Shown here: piece after piece, positions 32,086 through 41,047 of the stretch
How the letters are laid out: the number at the start of each line of letters is the position of its first letter
Numbering within the stretch: the first letter of the stretch is position 1
NCBI RefSeq assembly: GCF_019236475.1
Contig: NZ_JAFAIX010000002.1
Location: 310,001-374,000 of the forward strand
Origin: Chitinophaga sp.
GTDB lineage: Bacteria; Bacteroidota; Bacteroidia; Chitinophagales; Chitinophagaceae
Length of the DNA: 64,000 nucleotides
Direction: 5' to 3'
The notes under the pieces: generated by a model
What the model saw: the letters and a program-made list of their open reading frames with translations, nothing else
Database searches by the model: none
What the model was told of the DNA's origin: nothing
Position numbers and translations under genes: made by a program

Positions 32086-33498
32086 TTAGTGTTGATTGCC
32101 GTAGCCATTGAACTGATAGCAACCGATATCTTTTCCTGGAGGCGTGATTTCCGTAGCGCCGTAAATAGGATGTACTGGCACTTCCGCGCGTGGCGTGAAA
32201 GTCGTATAGCCTTTACCGATACAAGGGGAAGTGGCCTTCAGGCGGAAATTATATTTACCGACCGTAGAGATATCCCTCAAATTGAGGCCAGCCGGTAAAG
32301 GGCAAGGGCCATCCACAAACTGAGGGTTATTAGCACCGATGATAACAGGATTGGCGCTGTATGTAGCACCAGGCGTCCAGTTAGCAGGCAGGAAGGAAGA
32401 AGGTGTAGGAATATCTGTGGCAGGTGCTTTGCTGATACACACGCTGATAGCAGTGGTAGGATAAATATTATTAGCCACCGACATTGAATCGCAATACGTA
32501 TAGTTGTAACCGTAAGTAAGGTTAGCCGTATCGGCAATAGGATTCTGCACTACTCGCAAACCGAATTTACAGTTAATAATCAGGTTATTAAATGCCATAC
32601 CACCAGCGCCCTCTTCGAAGTTGATGGAGCCACCACGGCCGGCAGAAGATCTTCTGTAACCACAGTTCACGATGGTATTGTTGTATATACGGAGATTACT
32701 GTTTGGCACACCCGCAATCGCCCCTGCATTCGACAATTTAGGACCATTTGTAGCCATACCGATACACAGGTTATAAGCAAAATCACCGATCAGACCAGCT
32801 TTCCCATTTAGGGCCTCTCCTCCTGTATAACCGCATTTCTCGAAAGTATTCCGCATGATAGACACTTTCCCGCCCAGTATACGCAAAGGATCATCCACGC
32901 TGCCATATATCCAGGAGTCCTCCATCACAAATACCCCATGTGGGTTTTGGAAGAAAAGCGGATAAGGGCTGGTGTAGATTTGACGGATACCGCTGGCAGC
33001 AGGAATAGCTGCGCCACCGAATTCAATACGTGTCCATTTCATCACCATCAGCGGACAAGTAGGACCACCGATAATACCTACCCATTTACCACGGAGAGCC
33101 GGATCAGTATTAGGATCCGCGCCATAGGTATCTGTTTTGGTGATACCTGGATAGGTAAACAGATTAGGTTTCTGCTTCGTACCAAGGGAAATCAAAGTAC
33201 CACGTACACCCAGGCCATAGTTGCCCGTAAAGTTGATAGTTACCCCCTCTTGGATAATCAGCGTATCATGTTCATTGACAAAAATATCGCCGCAAACGGT
33301 GTAGGTTTTACCGGCCAGCATGGTCCCTTTGATCGCATTGTTGAGGGGATCGGAGCCGAGACAGCCCGTATCGCTTACTGGAGAGGCCACTGCCTTCGGC
33401 GCCAGGTAGAGTTCTTTTTTATCGGCAGTCTTGTTGCATGCTGCTGCACCTAACAGCAATAGTAGACCAAAAAAGTTATTGAATATATTGTACTTCAT
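32086..33498 (-). CDS. Beta-helix lipoprotein of the phosphatase operon
   Basis: About 470 residues. A longer frame starts at 33585, inside the receptor gene, but the ATG at 33498 begins a lipoprotein signal, MKYNIFNNFFGLLLLLGAAAC, and so was chosen. The mature part has repeated short strands as in parallel beta-helices (GTMLAGKTYTVCGDIFVNEHDTLIIQEGVTINF, WTRIEFGGAAIPA, IYNNTIVNCGYRRSS). The end 'PIYGATEITPPGKDIGCYQF' is common in such surface lipoproteins. It may bind the substrate for the receptor upstream or the phosphatase downstream. Confidence 0.82.
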   Translation of the reverse strand: MKYNIFNNFFGLLLLLGAAACNKTADKKELYLAPKAVASPVSDTGCLGSDPLNNAIKGTMLAGKTYTVCGDIFVNEHDTLIIQEGVTINFTGNYGLGVRGTLISLGTKQKPNLFTYPGITKTDTYGADPNTDPALRGKWVGIIGGPTCPLMVMKWTRIEFGGAAIPAASGIRQIYTSPYPLFFQNPHGVFVMEDSWIYGSVDDPLRILGGKVSIMRNTFEKCGYTGGEALNGKAGLIGDFAYNLCIGMATNGPKLSNAGAIAGVPNSNLRIYNNTIVNCGYRRSSAGRGGSINFEEGAGGMAFNNLIINCKFGLRVVQNPIADTANLTYGYNYTYCDSMSVANNIYPTTAISVCISKAPATDIPTPSSFLPANWTPGATYSANPVIIGANNPQFVDGPCPLPAGLNLRDISTVGKYNFRLKATSPCIGKGYTTFTPRAEVPVHPIYGATEITPPGKDIGCYQFNGYGNQH

Positions 33499-33508
33499 GC
33501 GATAAGTT

Positions 33509-36307
33509 TTAAAGTTTGTATCTGAAACCAAACAGGAAAGATGTTTTGTAATAATCTTTCTGCACAATGATCCTGTTGTCGGCATCTGACTGCTGACTCA
33601 GCGGCACATTGGTTTTCTGGAGATAGTTATTGTACGACATATGCATACTGGTGATCGTTGGCGCATTCGTCAGGTTGACGATTTTTCCATAGCAAGTCAG
33701 TTTATCGAATAAACGCTGTTCAAAGGAAAGATCCAGTTGCGTAGTAGGTTGCAGCCAGTAGTGAAGACCAGCATAAGTATTCAGGATTGCCAATCGCTCC
33801 CCAGTATAGACAAATGCTACCTGAATATCAGTACCTGATTTCGGGCTTTTGTACAGTAATGACAAGTTACCGATATGATTGGCCTGTCCTTGCATAGGGC
33901 GGGTTTCAGAGACGTATTTGTCCGTAATACCTAACTGTGGATCGCGGTATTTATACAGCATGCTATCATTTGTAATACGGGAATGGGTATACGTATAGTT
34001 AGCAGAGATACCGAAAGAGCCAATATACTTGATAAATACAGCTTCAAAACCATAGTTCGTGGCCGCAGTACCGATATTTACGGGTTGGAATACCTGGGTA
34101 TTGTAACCAAATCTTCTTACAGACAGCTCAATAGGATCATCGATTTTCTTATAGAATACGCCCAGCAACAGTTGGTCTGCCTTACCTGGGAAGAATTCAT
34201 AACGGAGATCGAAGTTATTGGCAGTAGAGTGCTGCAGTCCTTCGGGGTTACCTCTTTCCTTAAAGAGCTCGTAGTTGTCTGGGCCATCTGGAATCAGTTC
34301 GGAGAACTGAGGGCGGGCCACCGCTTTATAATAAGCGAAGCGGAATGCTTGATTATAACGCAGTTGATATTTCAATTGCAGACTTGGGAGGTAGTCGGTA
34401 TAAGTGATAGTACCTTCCTTATAATCCGCTGTAGCCGGCAATTGTGTGTTGTAATGCTGATAAGTATGTTCTACTCTCAGACCGCCGAGGGCTTCTAGTT
34501 GTTTTGTCAACTGCCATTTACCTTGCAGATAACCAGCAGTAATGATTTCTCTGAACGTATAGTTGTTACCGTTCAATTGGGCCGTAGCATCAGAACCGAT
34601 GAAAGTAAACTTCGCATTATCAACGGTGGTAAACAGTTGGTTAGAACCTCCTGTACGCAGTGGGTTCAGGTTATAATAGTTATAGAAGTTATCGCGATTT
34701 TTATTCCTGTACAGCGCGCCTCCTTTCCATTCAAAAGCCCTGTTGAGCAGTTTCGTATCATTGGTATAGTTGGCATAGAAGGACACATCTTTATCGCTGT
34801 TTTGCATCCAACTGCGGGTCATAGCGTTAAGGATATCATCGCCCACCAGTTTCACTTTAGGACCGGTTCTATCTACGCTAAGGCCGCCATGGGAGAAAGC
34901 AGTTTGATCAGGGATCGTATTTTTCGCAATAGAATAGGCAGCGGACCAATCCACTTTGCTGTTATTGGTTACCTGGTGTTCGCCTTGGAGGGTCGCGTTG
35001 TAGATAGACTGATACTGCCAGGTAGTTCTGTACGAATAGGATAAAGTCTGGTTGATCGCATTCGTCGTATCAATAGATTCTCTCACCTGTTTATCATCCA
35101 GGTGAACATAGGTAGAGAATAAGGAAATTTTATTTCTTTCGTTGAAGCGGTAATCCACCTTACCGGTAGCGCCTATACGTTGCGTATGGGTAGAATACCT
35201 TCTTTCTCTTAAATATTCAAAAGACGGGATATCATCCACGTTGGGAGTAGTAGCAGTAGTGAATACAGAAGTAGCTGTACCGCGGTATTGGTCTTGGTAG
35301 CTACCGGAGAGAATCACACCCAGGTTTTTATTCTTACCAAATCGGTTACCGATGCTGATGCCCGCATTAGTATTGATAGGTGTGGATTTAGGTTGATAAT
35401 TCAAGTGTCCCAGTGAAAATTCAGATTCATTAGCAGCATAGGTAGCGCCATGGATCTGGTTGGGCGACCTTTTATTCATAGAGCTGCTGGAAAAAGATTG
35501 GAACGGTTGGTCATTGAAGATATTGTTATATCCGCCACCAACGTTTACCTGCAGCAATTTAGTGGAGGGAGCGTCTTTCATGACCAGGTTAATGGTACCG
35601 CCGATAGCATCGCCTTCCATGGAGGGAGTCAGGCTTTTGCTGACTTCCAGTCTTTCCAGCAGTTCAGATGGAAAGAGGTCCAGGGGAATGAATCTGCTTT
35701 TATTATCTGGGCTAGGGATTTTGATATTATTAACGAGGGTATTGATATATCTTTTATCCATACCGCGGATGATAGGGTAACGTCCTTCGCCGGAGCTACT
35801 TTTCTCCACGGTAACGCCGCTGACGCGTTGTAGGGCGTTGGCAACAGTGATATCTGGTAGTAATTGTAAAGTCTTGGAAGAGAGGATGTTTACTAGTTGA
35901 TAGGATTTTTGTTCCAGTCTTCTAGCGCCTGCATCTTCATTTTTGCCGCTTCCCACAACGGTTACCCCGGATAGGTCGCTGGAAACCGGTTTAGCGGGGA
36001 TGTCCACTTCCACGATATCGGAGGGGGCTTTCAGGTGAAAGGGGCCAGCTTTGGCGGTAGAGTATCCGGTATAGGTAGCCACGAGTTCATAATCGCCGGG
36101 GTGGAGGTTTTTGAAGTGGAAAGTTCCATCCAGTTTAACGATTGCTTTACCGGAGGAGCCTTTCAGTACCACCGTAGCGCCGACGAGTGGTTCGCCGGTA
36201 GCCGCATCGGTTACTCGTCCTTTAATGGATTGGGAGTAGCTGTGAAAAGATAGGCATACGAGGGTAGCTGAAAAAATTAGTTGTGTGAATTTTTTTGCAG
36301 TGGCCAT
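33509..36307 (-). CDS. TonB-dependent receptor
   Basis: A 932-residue outer-membrane transporter: signal peptide (LIFSATLVCLSFHSYSQ), carboxypeptidase-regulatory-like domain (IKGRVTDAATGEPLVGATVVLKG), plug domain (VANALQRVSGVTVEKSSSGEGRYPIIRGMDKRYINTLVNN) and a long barrel ending in FLFGFRYKL with an aromatic-rich C-terminus. The RGM..RYINTLVNN type resembles receptors for oligosaccharides and iron-like ligands. It heads an operon with a beta-helix lipoprotein (10-bp gap) and a phosphatase, which suggests uptake of a phosphorylated compound. Confidence 0.93.
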   Translation of the reverse strand: MATAKKFTQLIFSATLVCLSFHSYSQSIKGRVTDAATGEPLVGATVVLKGSSGKAIVKLDGTFHFKNLHPGDYELVATYTGYSTAKAGPFHLKAPSDIVEVDIPAKPVSSDLSGVTVVGSGKNEDAGARRLEQKSYQLVNILSSKTLQLLPDITVANALQRVSGVTVEKSSSGEGRYPIIRGMDKRYINTLVNNIKIPSPDNKSRFIPLDLFPSELLERLEVSKSLTPSMEGDAIGGTINLVMKDAPSTKLLQVNVGGGYNNIFNDQPFQSFSSSSMNKRSPNQIHGATYAANESEFSLGHLNYQPKSTPINTNAGISIGNRFGKNKNLGVILSGSYQDQYRGTATSVFTTATTPNVDDIPSFEYLRERRYSTHTQRIGATGKVDYRFNERNKISLFSTYVHLDDKQVRESIDTTNAINQTLSYSYRTTWQYQSIYNATLQGEHQVTNNSKVDWSAAYSIAKNTIPDQTAFSHGGLSVDRTGPKVKLVGDDILNAMTRSWMQNSDKDVSFYANYTNDTKLLNRAFEWKGGALYRNKNRDNFYNYYNLNPLRTGGSNQLFTTVDNAKFTFIGSDATAQLNGNNYTFREIITAGYLQGKWQLTKQLEALGGLRVEHTYQHYNTQLPATADYKEGTITYTDYLPSLQLKYQLRYNQAFRFAYYKAVARPQFSELIPDGPDNYELFKERGNPEGLQHSTANNFDLRYEFFPGKADQLLLGVFYKKIDDPIELSVRRFGYNTQVFQPVNIGTAATNYGFEAVFIKYIGSFGISANYTYTHSRITNDSMLYKYRDPQLGITDKYVSETRPMQGQANHIGNLSLLYKSPKSGTDIQVAFVYTGERLAILNTYAGLHYWLQPTTQLDLSFEQRLFDKLTCYGKIVNLTNAPTITSMHMSYNNYLQKTNVPLSQQSDADNRIIVQKDYYKTSFLFGFRYKL

Positions 36308-36650
36308 AAATAAATTTTAGCGCTACAAAAGTGAATAGGAAAAGTGGCATCCACTAGGGGTTTGGTGTGATTTCACTTAAACATAATTTTTTCATCATAT
36401 TACCTTAACAATATCTACAGAAAGTAACCAGAATGTGGTGGTTTAAGGAGACACGAACTAATCGGGCAGCGGATGTTTCTCTCAGGATTATTCTAAGAAC
36501 TTATTGCATATCAGCGTACAACGTATACCCCTTACCGATATAGTAGTTTATTTCCCATGTTATTGAAAAATTTTGGGTGGATGATGTGATTTTTTGGGAT
36601 GGTTTGCGAATAATGAATAAACGGTTTGTTAACCATAAGCTATTTCATCC
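36308..36650. other. AT-rich intergenic region between receptor operon and PIN gene
   Basis: About 340 bases with divergent genes on both sides, so it must hold promoters for both. I see no full TAnnTTTG box for either, no open frame and no clear repeat. The base content turns AT-rich towards the PIN gene. Confidence 0.4.
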
Positions 36651-37130
36651 ATGATAAAAGTGTACGCAGATACCTCTGTGATTGGAGGGTGCTTTGACAA
36701 AGAGTTTAAGGAGTATAGTTTGAGGCTGATGGAGGAGTTTAGATTGGGGAGTAAGCGGTTGGTGGTATCGGATTTGGTGATGTTGGAATTGGAGCCGGCT
36801 AGAGAAGAAATTAAATTGAAGATCGAAGAAATACCAGATGATTATAAAATTCAAATTGATGAGAATACCAAGGCCAGCGAACTTGCAGAAACTTATATCA
36901 GCGAAGGAGCGATTAATAGTAAAGATCATAATGATGCTTTGCATATTGCACTTGCAACTGTTAATAATATTGATATACTCGCAAGTTGGAATTTTAAGCA
37001 CATTGTAAATCAAGACCGTATCCTACAGTATAATGCTATAAATTTACGATTTGGCTACAACGTTCTAAAAATCCAAACCCCACTTGAAATTTTAAATCCA
37101 GACAATCATGAACAAACAAAAACCTTATGA
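36651..37130 (+). CDS. PIN-domain protein (VapC-type toxin candidate)
   Basis: A 159-residue PIN-fold ribonuclease candidate. The acidic residues expected at the active site are present: Asp7 in YADTSVIGG, Glu46 in VMLELEPA and Asp95 in HNDALHIALA, followed by ILASWNFKHIVN. Such enzymes cleave tRNA or mRNA when not bound by an antitoxin. The end overlaps the first small antitoxin-like gene by 23 bp, so toxin comes first here, opposite to the usual vapBC order. The region is AT-rich compared with neighbours, a sign of transfer. Confidence 0.88.
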   Translation: MIKVYADTSVIGGCFDKEFKEYSLRLMEEFRLGSKRLVVSDLVMLELEPAREEIKLKIEEIPDDYKIQIDENTKASELAETYISEGAINSKDHNDALHIALATVNNIDILASWNFKHIVNQDRILQYNAINLRFGYNVLKIQTPLEILNPDNHEQTKTL

Positions 37131-37326
37131 CTGCGTAGCAGAAGTACGCAAGATCAGAGAAGCCATGTCTCTCAAATATTACGGTAATACTGAATTATTA
37201 CTTAAGGATTTGAAGGCTGCCAGGGAGCGATTTAATGCAGAACAAAAACTCCTCCGTGAAAAAAGGCTAAAAAGAGAGCAAGAAAAAATCAATTCTGAGA
37301 ATAAGGATGTTCAATTAGGGTTATAG
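37108..37326 (+). CDS. Small antitoxin-like protein, copy 1
   Basis: A 72-residue basic, helical protein, MNKQKPYDCVAEVRKIREAM. The start pattern YDCVAEVRxIR and the C-terminal helix LLREKRLKREQEKI are shared with the two genes downstream. It overlaps the PIN gene, so it is the most likely partner (antitoxin) of that toxin. No HTH or ribbon-helix-helix DNA-binding motif is obvious. The family is not one I can name. Confidence 0.8.
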   Translation: MNKQKPYDCVAEVRKIREAMSLKYYGNTELLLKDLKAARERFNAEQKLLREKRLKREQEKINSENKDVQLGL

Positions 37327-37347
37327 TGATTATAATATGTTAATCGC

Positions 37348-37363
37348 GATCATTTTGATGATC
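37348..37363. repeat. Palindrome in spacer 1 of the antitoxin array
   Basis: GATCAT-TTTG-ATGATC, a 6-bp inverted repeat. The same 16 bases occur at 37690-37705 at the matching place after copy 2. Confidence 0.7.
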
Positions 37364-37443
37364 TGTTACACATAAATTAATTAAAAATAGAATTTTCAGA
37401 ATTAGGAAATCCTTTCTATTAACCATTCTAATTGCAAGTAATT

Positions 37444-37668
37444 ATGAAGCACAAAAAAACTTATGACTGCGTTGCTGAAGTACGTATGATCAGAGATGAA
37501 CTTGGGCCCAAACATTGGGCTGATGATGAATTATTCAAAAAATATCTGAATGATGGTGTGGAACACTTTCATCAGGATCAAAAAAGAATACGTGAAGAAA
37601 GATTAAAAAGAGAGAAGGAAAAAATTATTTCCGAGAATAAGAATAGGAATTTCCAACTAGGAAAATAG
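37444..37668 (+). CDS. Small antitoxin-like protein, copy 2
   Basis: A 74-residue paralogue of copy 1, starting MKHKKTYDCVAEVRMIRDEL; a frame from 37432 adds four residues, but copies 2 and 3 both align from MKHKKTYDCV at this ATG. The C-terminal helix is RIREERLKREKEKI. It is 117 bp downstream of copy 1, with its own palindrome-containing spacer, so it may be expressed alone as well as with the PIN gene. Confidence 0.75.
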   Translation: MKHKKTYDCVAEVRMIRDELGPKHWADDELFKKYLNDGVEHFHQDQKRIREERLKREKEKIISENKNRNFQLGK

Positions 37669-37689
37669 TATTTATAGTGCGCTACTGGC

Positions 37690-37705
37690 GATCATTTTGA
37701 TGATC
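37690..37705. repeat. Palindrome in spacer 2 of the antitoxin array
   Basis: An exact copy of the 16-base palindrome at 37348-37363, 22 bp after the stop of copy 2. It travels with each duplicated unit of about 340 bp. Confidence 0.7.
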
Positions 37706-37786
37706 AGTAAATTTCAAAGGGAGGGATAAATCTAATTTTCAGAAATTAGAATAACAGCTTAATAAATATTTTAATTGTAGATTATT

Positions 37787-37978
37787 ATGAAACACAAAAA
37801 AACTTATGACTGCGTGGCAGAAGTACGCAAAATTAGAGATAAGATGGCTCTTAAATATTGGAATAACGAGGAGTTATTATCTAAGGATTTGGACGCTGCG
37901 GTGGAACACTTCCATCGTGACCAAAAAAAAATACGAGAAGAAAGATTAAAAAGGGAGCAGCAAGCACTAATTGCGTAA
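37787..37978 (+). CDS. Small antitoxin-like protein, copy 3
   Basis: A 63-residue paralogue beginning MKHKKTYDCVAEVRKIRDKM, closest to copy 2 at the N-terminus and to copy 1 in the KDLDAAVEHF/KDLKAARERF part. It ends early (KREQQALIA), losing the last ten or so residues seen in copies 1 and 2. It has no palindrome after it. Together the three copies show two rounds of tandem duplication. Confidence 0.75.
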   Translation: MKHKKTYDCVAEVRKIRDKMALKYWNNEELLSKDLDAAVEHFHRDQKKIREERLKREQQALIA

Positions 37979-38167
37979 TGAGCCATGATGCTCGACCACA
38001 GATGGAATAGCCATACCAATAGTGCTTTAGTATATTATGATCTTAAACGGATTGTTGTAGACACTGATTCTGCATGGATTGTTGTAGCTGCTTGCTACAC
38101 ACATCCGCCGATACTTGCATAACCTCCACGAAAGGTTGCACTAGCATAATAACCCAATTCAATATAC

Positions 38168-38196
38168 GATTGAGGCGGTGAAAAACCGCCTCAATC
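38168..38196 (-). terminator. Terminator of the VOC gene
   Basis: GATTGAGGCGGT (38168-38179) pairs with ACCGCCTCAATC (38185-38196), a 12-bp perfect stem just after the stop codon. Confidence 0.75.
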
Positions 38197-38205
38197 TATT
38201 AAGTA

Positions 38206-38568
38206 TTATAAATCATCTGCATCTTCCGTCAGGTCAATTTTTCTGCCATCCAGATCTTGGATAACCGCGGCATATCCCCACTCCTGCTGTGCGGGCTCGG
38301 ACACGATAACTGCGCCCATCTCCCGGAGTGTTTTAATCGTCTGTTCCAGGTTATCTACAACAAACCCTAAACGGGTAGTGACATCCAGCGTTACGATCCC
38401 TTTCGGCTGCGGATATAATTCCAATACAGGCGCACTACCTACACTGGTATAATGGAAGGGCCCGTTCCCATGCTGATGGTAATCAAACTGAAAGCCTAAA
38501 GCAGTGTAAAACCTAGACTGCTCGGGTAATTTATCTGTCTTGATGACGATTAAATTTAAATGCGCCAT
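38206..38568 (-). CDS. VOC family (glyoxalase-like) protein
   Basis: A 120-residue protein of the vicinal-oxygen-chelate fold, made of two beta-alpha-beta-beta-beta units: LNLIVIKTDKLPEQSRFYTALGFQFDYHQHG, then LGFVVDNLEQTIKTLREMGAVIV and AVIQDLDGRKIDLTE. Members bind a metal and act as glyoxalases, dioxygenases or drug-binding proteins. The metal-binding pattern is incomplete, so the activity is uncertain. It is a single gene. Confidence 0.85.
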   Translation of the reverse strand: MAHLNLIVIKTDKLPEQSRFYTALGFQFDYHQHGNGPFHYTSVGSAPVLELYPQPKGIVTLDVTTRLGFVVDNLEQTIKTLREMGAVIVSEPAQQEWGYAAVIQDLDGRKIDLTEDADDL

Positions 38569-38769
38569 ATCCGGATATATAATTGTACACTAAAGCTAAT
38601 CAAACCAGGAAATATTTAGCCATTTATTTCCTAGATAGATACCAAGTCACTCTTTGGTACATTTTCAGCCTCCTGCAATTAATTAGGGAATGCTATTCTT
38701 ACCCTACGCTTCTTTGGCCCTTTTAATGCTTATACCGCCCCTCTACAGCATAATACACCTATATACCGA

Positions 38770-39519
38770 CTACCATGGTATTGCCTGCCAATCATGCGTA
38801 AAAAAGCCATTTTCAGGTACATCCTCCAGCGCCGCCCTAACCATGATGTTCGCCCCTTCCGGTACCTCCAGGCATGCCGCCGCAGTACCCATACCTGTTT
38901 TTACCCAACCAGGACTCACCGCAAATACACTGATCGCCGTATTCACCAAGAGTTCTCGCAGATAAATGGTGATCAGGTTAACCATCGTCTTGGAACTATT
39001 GTATCCAAAACGCTTGACATGATAAACGGGAGAAGTGAGATCCGATTGGTAATGCATACTACCTAATTCGCTACTCATATTGATAATCCGTCCGGCAGGA
39101 CTTTCTTGCAGTAAGGGCAACAATGTTCTGGTGAGTTGCAAAAGCCCCCATACATTCGTTTCAAAGATGGATTTTACATCTGCAATATCCATACTCAATA
39201 TCGTATTGGTAGCGCGCTCTCCTGTTTCAGTACTACTTCTGGTGCTGGTTACCGCTGCATTATTTATCAGCACATCCAGCCGGCCATATTTCGCTTTTAC
39301 CTGTTCATAAATAGTACCCATACCTGCTGGCTCGCTCATAACCAGTGGCATAAAGTCGGCTTGAGGATAGTTTTGTTGTAATTTCGCTGTAATCTCATTT
39401 CCTTTTGAAATATCCCGCCCTGTGAGAATTACTGTCGCGCCTTGTTGTAATAACTGCATGGCTGCCTCCAGACCCAATCCCCTGGTAGCTCCTGTGATCA
39501 GAACAATCTTTTCTGTCAT
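38770..39519 (-). CDS. Short-chain dehydrogenase/reductase
   Basis: A 249-residue NAD(P)-dependent oxidoreductase. A frame from 39558 adds 13 residues, but MTEKIVLITGATRGLG at 39519 is the normal start. Glycine-rich cofactor motif TGATRGLGLEAA, the NNAA motif in VLINNAAVTS, Ser in INMSSELGS, and YNSSK as the YxxxK catalytic pair. The late VSPGWVKTGMG is the typical PGxxxT segment. Substrate unknown. It lies 74 bp behind a Crp-type regulator in the same direction. Confidence 0.9.
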   Translation of the reverse strand: MTEKIVLITGATRGLGLEAAMQLLQQGATVILTGRDISKGNEITAKLQQNYPQADFMPLVMSEPAGMGTIYEQVKAKYGRLDVLINNAAVTSTRSSTETGERATNTILSMDIADVKSIFETNVWGLLQLTRTLLPLLQESPAGRIINMSSELGSMHYQSDLTSPVYHVKRFGYNSSKTMVNLITIYLRELLVNTAISVFAVSPGWVKTGMGTAAACLEVPEGANIMVRAALEDVPENGFFTHDWQAIPW

Positions 39520-39592
39520 CGTAATTTGATTTAATGACAGCAAAATTAGCGGGGACACGTCTCCACGAAATTGCTTTAAAGCAATAAAAATA

Positions 39593-40174
39593 TTAGCTTT
39601 TTACCTTCCGCCGTAACCGACTCAAAGTAGATGGTGTCACATCAATATAAGAGGCAAGGTACTTCAGGGGAACACGTTGCATAAAATTCGTACTCTTTAG
39701 TAACCGCTCATACCTTTCCTGTGGCGTTTCCAGTAATAGGAAATCCACCCTACACATACTTAGTAACAATAGCTGTTCCATCAGCTTACGACCAAATACC
39801 TGAAATGCAGGAATCTTATCGTATAATTGTTGCAAAGCATCATATGTAATACTAGCCAGGAGACTATCTTCCAAAGCCTGAATAGTATAGTCGGATCGCC
39901 GCTGCAAAAGAAAACTAGTGGGCTCAATTACTGGCATCTGCTCAAATATAAGCCAGGTAGTGGTTTCATTGCCACCTTTATCAACGGTATAACTACGAAA
40001 TGCCCCTTGCAAATTAATAGAAAACAAATTGCAAGTCTGACCACTGCGTAAAATAACAGATTGAGCGTTCACGGCTGAAAAGGTAAACGCCTGTATTACA
40101 GCCTGAAGCTCCTCTCCAGACACCTTGCAATACTTATTGATAAAGCTTGTTAAAGCGATACTTGCCTGATCCAT
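39593..40174 (-). CDS. Crp/Fnr family transcriptional regulator
   Basis: A 193-residue regulator related to the one near the left edge. The beta-roll sensor (SVILRSGQTCNLFSINLQGAFRSY) leads to a dimer helix and a short HTH (LKYLASYIDVTPSTLSRLRRK). It starts 2 bp after the stop of the PARG-like gene, so both are translated from one transcript; SDR follows. It may control this operon itself or a gene elsewhere. Confidence 0.88.
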   Translation of the reverse strand: MDQASIALTSFINKYCKVSGEELQAVIQAFTFSAVNAQSVILRSGQTCNLFSINLQGAFRSYTVDKGGNETTTWLIFEQMPVIEPTSFLLQRRSDYTIQALEDSLLASITYDALQQLYDKIPAFQVFGRKLMEQLLLLSMCRVDFLLLETPQERYERLLKSTNFMQRVPLKYLASYIDVTPSTLSRLRRKVKS

Positions 40175-40176
40175 AC

Positions 40177-41022
40177 TTACTCCTGTCCAAATGCAGATTT
40201 AAACGCATTGATATTAACGCCATCATGATTCCTATCCAATACAGCAAATACTACAGATTTAAAGCAGCGGCTATATTTACCTCCGGGTGCCAGATAAGTG
40301 GCAAAATATTGCGCCACTTTGCGAGGATCGTTTCTAAAAACGCCACAGCCCCATGCACCCAGTAACAGATGTTGCATGCCTGCATAGTACATTAAAGCCA
40401 GTACCTTGTCCATACGTTGGAGCATTACCGCCTCCACATATGGCAACTCTTCCCGACGTACATTCAATATAGCGCCTACATTGACAGCAGGACTTGTAAC
40501 CACAGATAGTTGATACGGCTGCTCCAGCAAATCGCCGTCATCATTACGAAAGAAGACAACATCCGGGCTCCAAATCATGTAATCGGAATATAACATCGTA
40601 GATCTGTTCCTGTTATACTCGTACATTTCAAAGTTGGCCATCAAAGTGCCGTAGAGGGAGGAAGATAATGCCAAACTTTCTTCTTGTGCAACAGCACCAC
40701 CCAAAAATCCACCACCTGGATTTTTAGCAGATGCAAAGTTAAGGCAGCCTACTTTCTCGCCCTGCAAAACCATACTGCTAGCGGCTTTTAGCACGGTGCT
40801 ATTCTGTACAACAATTTTTGTTTCTTGATTTTCTGTAGCAATGCGGGCCGAAATTTGTTCCATCAGCATATCCAGATCCGCAGGGCTATACAACCTGCTT
40901 CCTGCCAGGGATGCAGTAAGCGCATCTTTGATCACTATCTTTTTGTCATTTGCATGGAAATATCCATGCTCCATAATTTCAAGCGTTTCTTTCGCTTTTG
41001 TAACTCGGGTTGATTTTTTCAT
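40177..41022 (-). CDS. PARG-like macrodomain protein (TIGR02452 family)
   Basis: A 281-residue protein of the bacterial poly(ADP-ribose) glycohydrolase-like family. The signature GGG-x7-QEE is exact (residues 103-115, in NPGGGFLGGAVAQEESL), preceded by VLNFASAKN-like VGCLNFASAKN. Such enzymes remove ADP-ribose chains. The second half has LLGAWGCGVFRNDPRKVAQYF, also typical. The gene heads an operon with a Crp-type regulator and an SDR enzyme and has its own -7 element. Confidence 0.92.
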   Translation of the reverse strand: MKKSTRVTKAKETLEIMEHGYFHANDKKIVIKDALTASLAGSRLYSPADLDMLMEQISARIATENQETKIVVQNSTVLKAASSMVLQGEKVGCLNFASAKNPGGGFLGGAVAQEESLALSSSLYGTLMANFEMYEYNRNRSTMLYSDYMIWSPDVVFFRNDDGDLLEQPYQLSVVTSPAVNVGAILNVRREELPYVEAVMLQRMDKVLALMYYAGMQHLLLGAWGCGVFRNDPRKVAQYFATYLAPGGKYSRCFKSVVFAVLDRNHDGVNINAFKSAFGQE

Positions 41023-41047
41023 CTTCGGGTTAATAAACTTAAAGCCG

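Noticed and set aside
36308..36430. Possible Pho box ahead of the receptor-phosphatase operon (TTAAGG and TTTAAG steps).
   Set aside because: The repeats are not at 11-bp spacing and match AT-rich background; no support for phosphate control from sequence alone.
37985..38122. A 45-codon open frame (MMLDHRWNSHTNS...) after the third antitoxin-like gene.
   Set aside because: No promoter box, no recognisable pattern, and it includes an internal short repeat (GGATTGTTGTAG twice) that points to non-coding DNA. Could still be a remnant.
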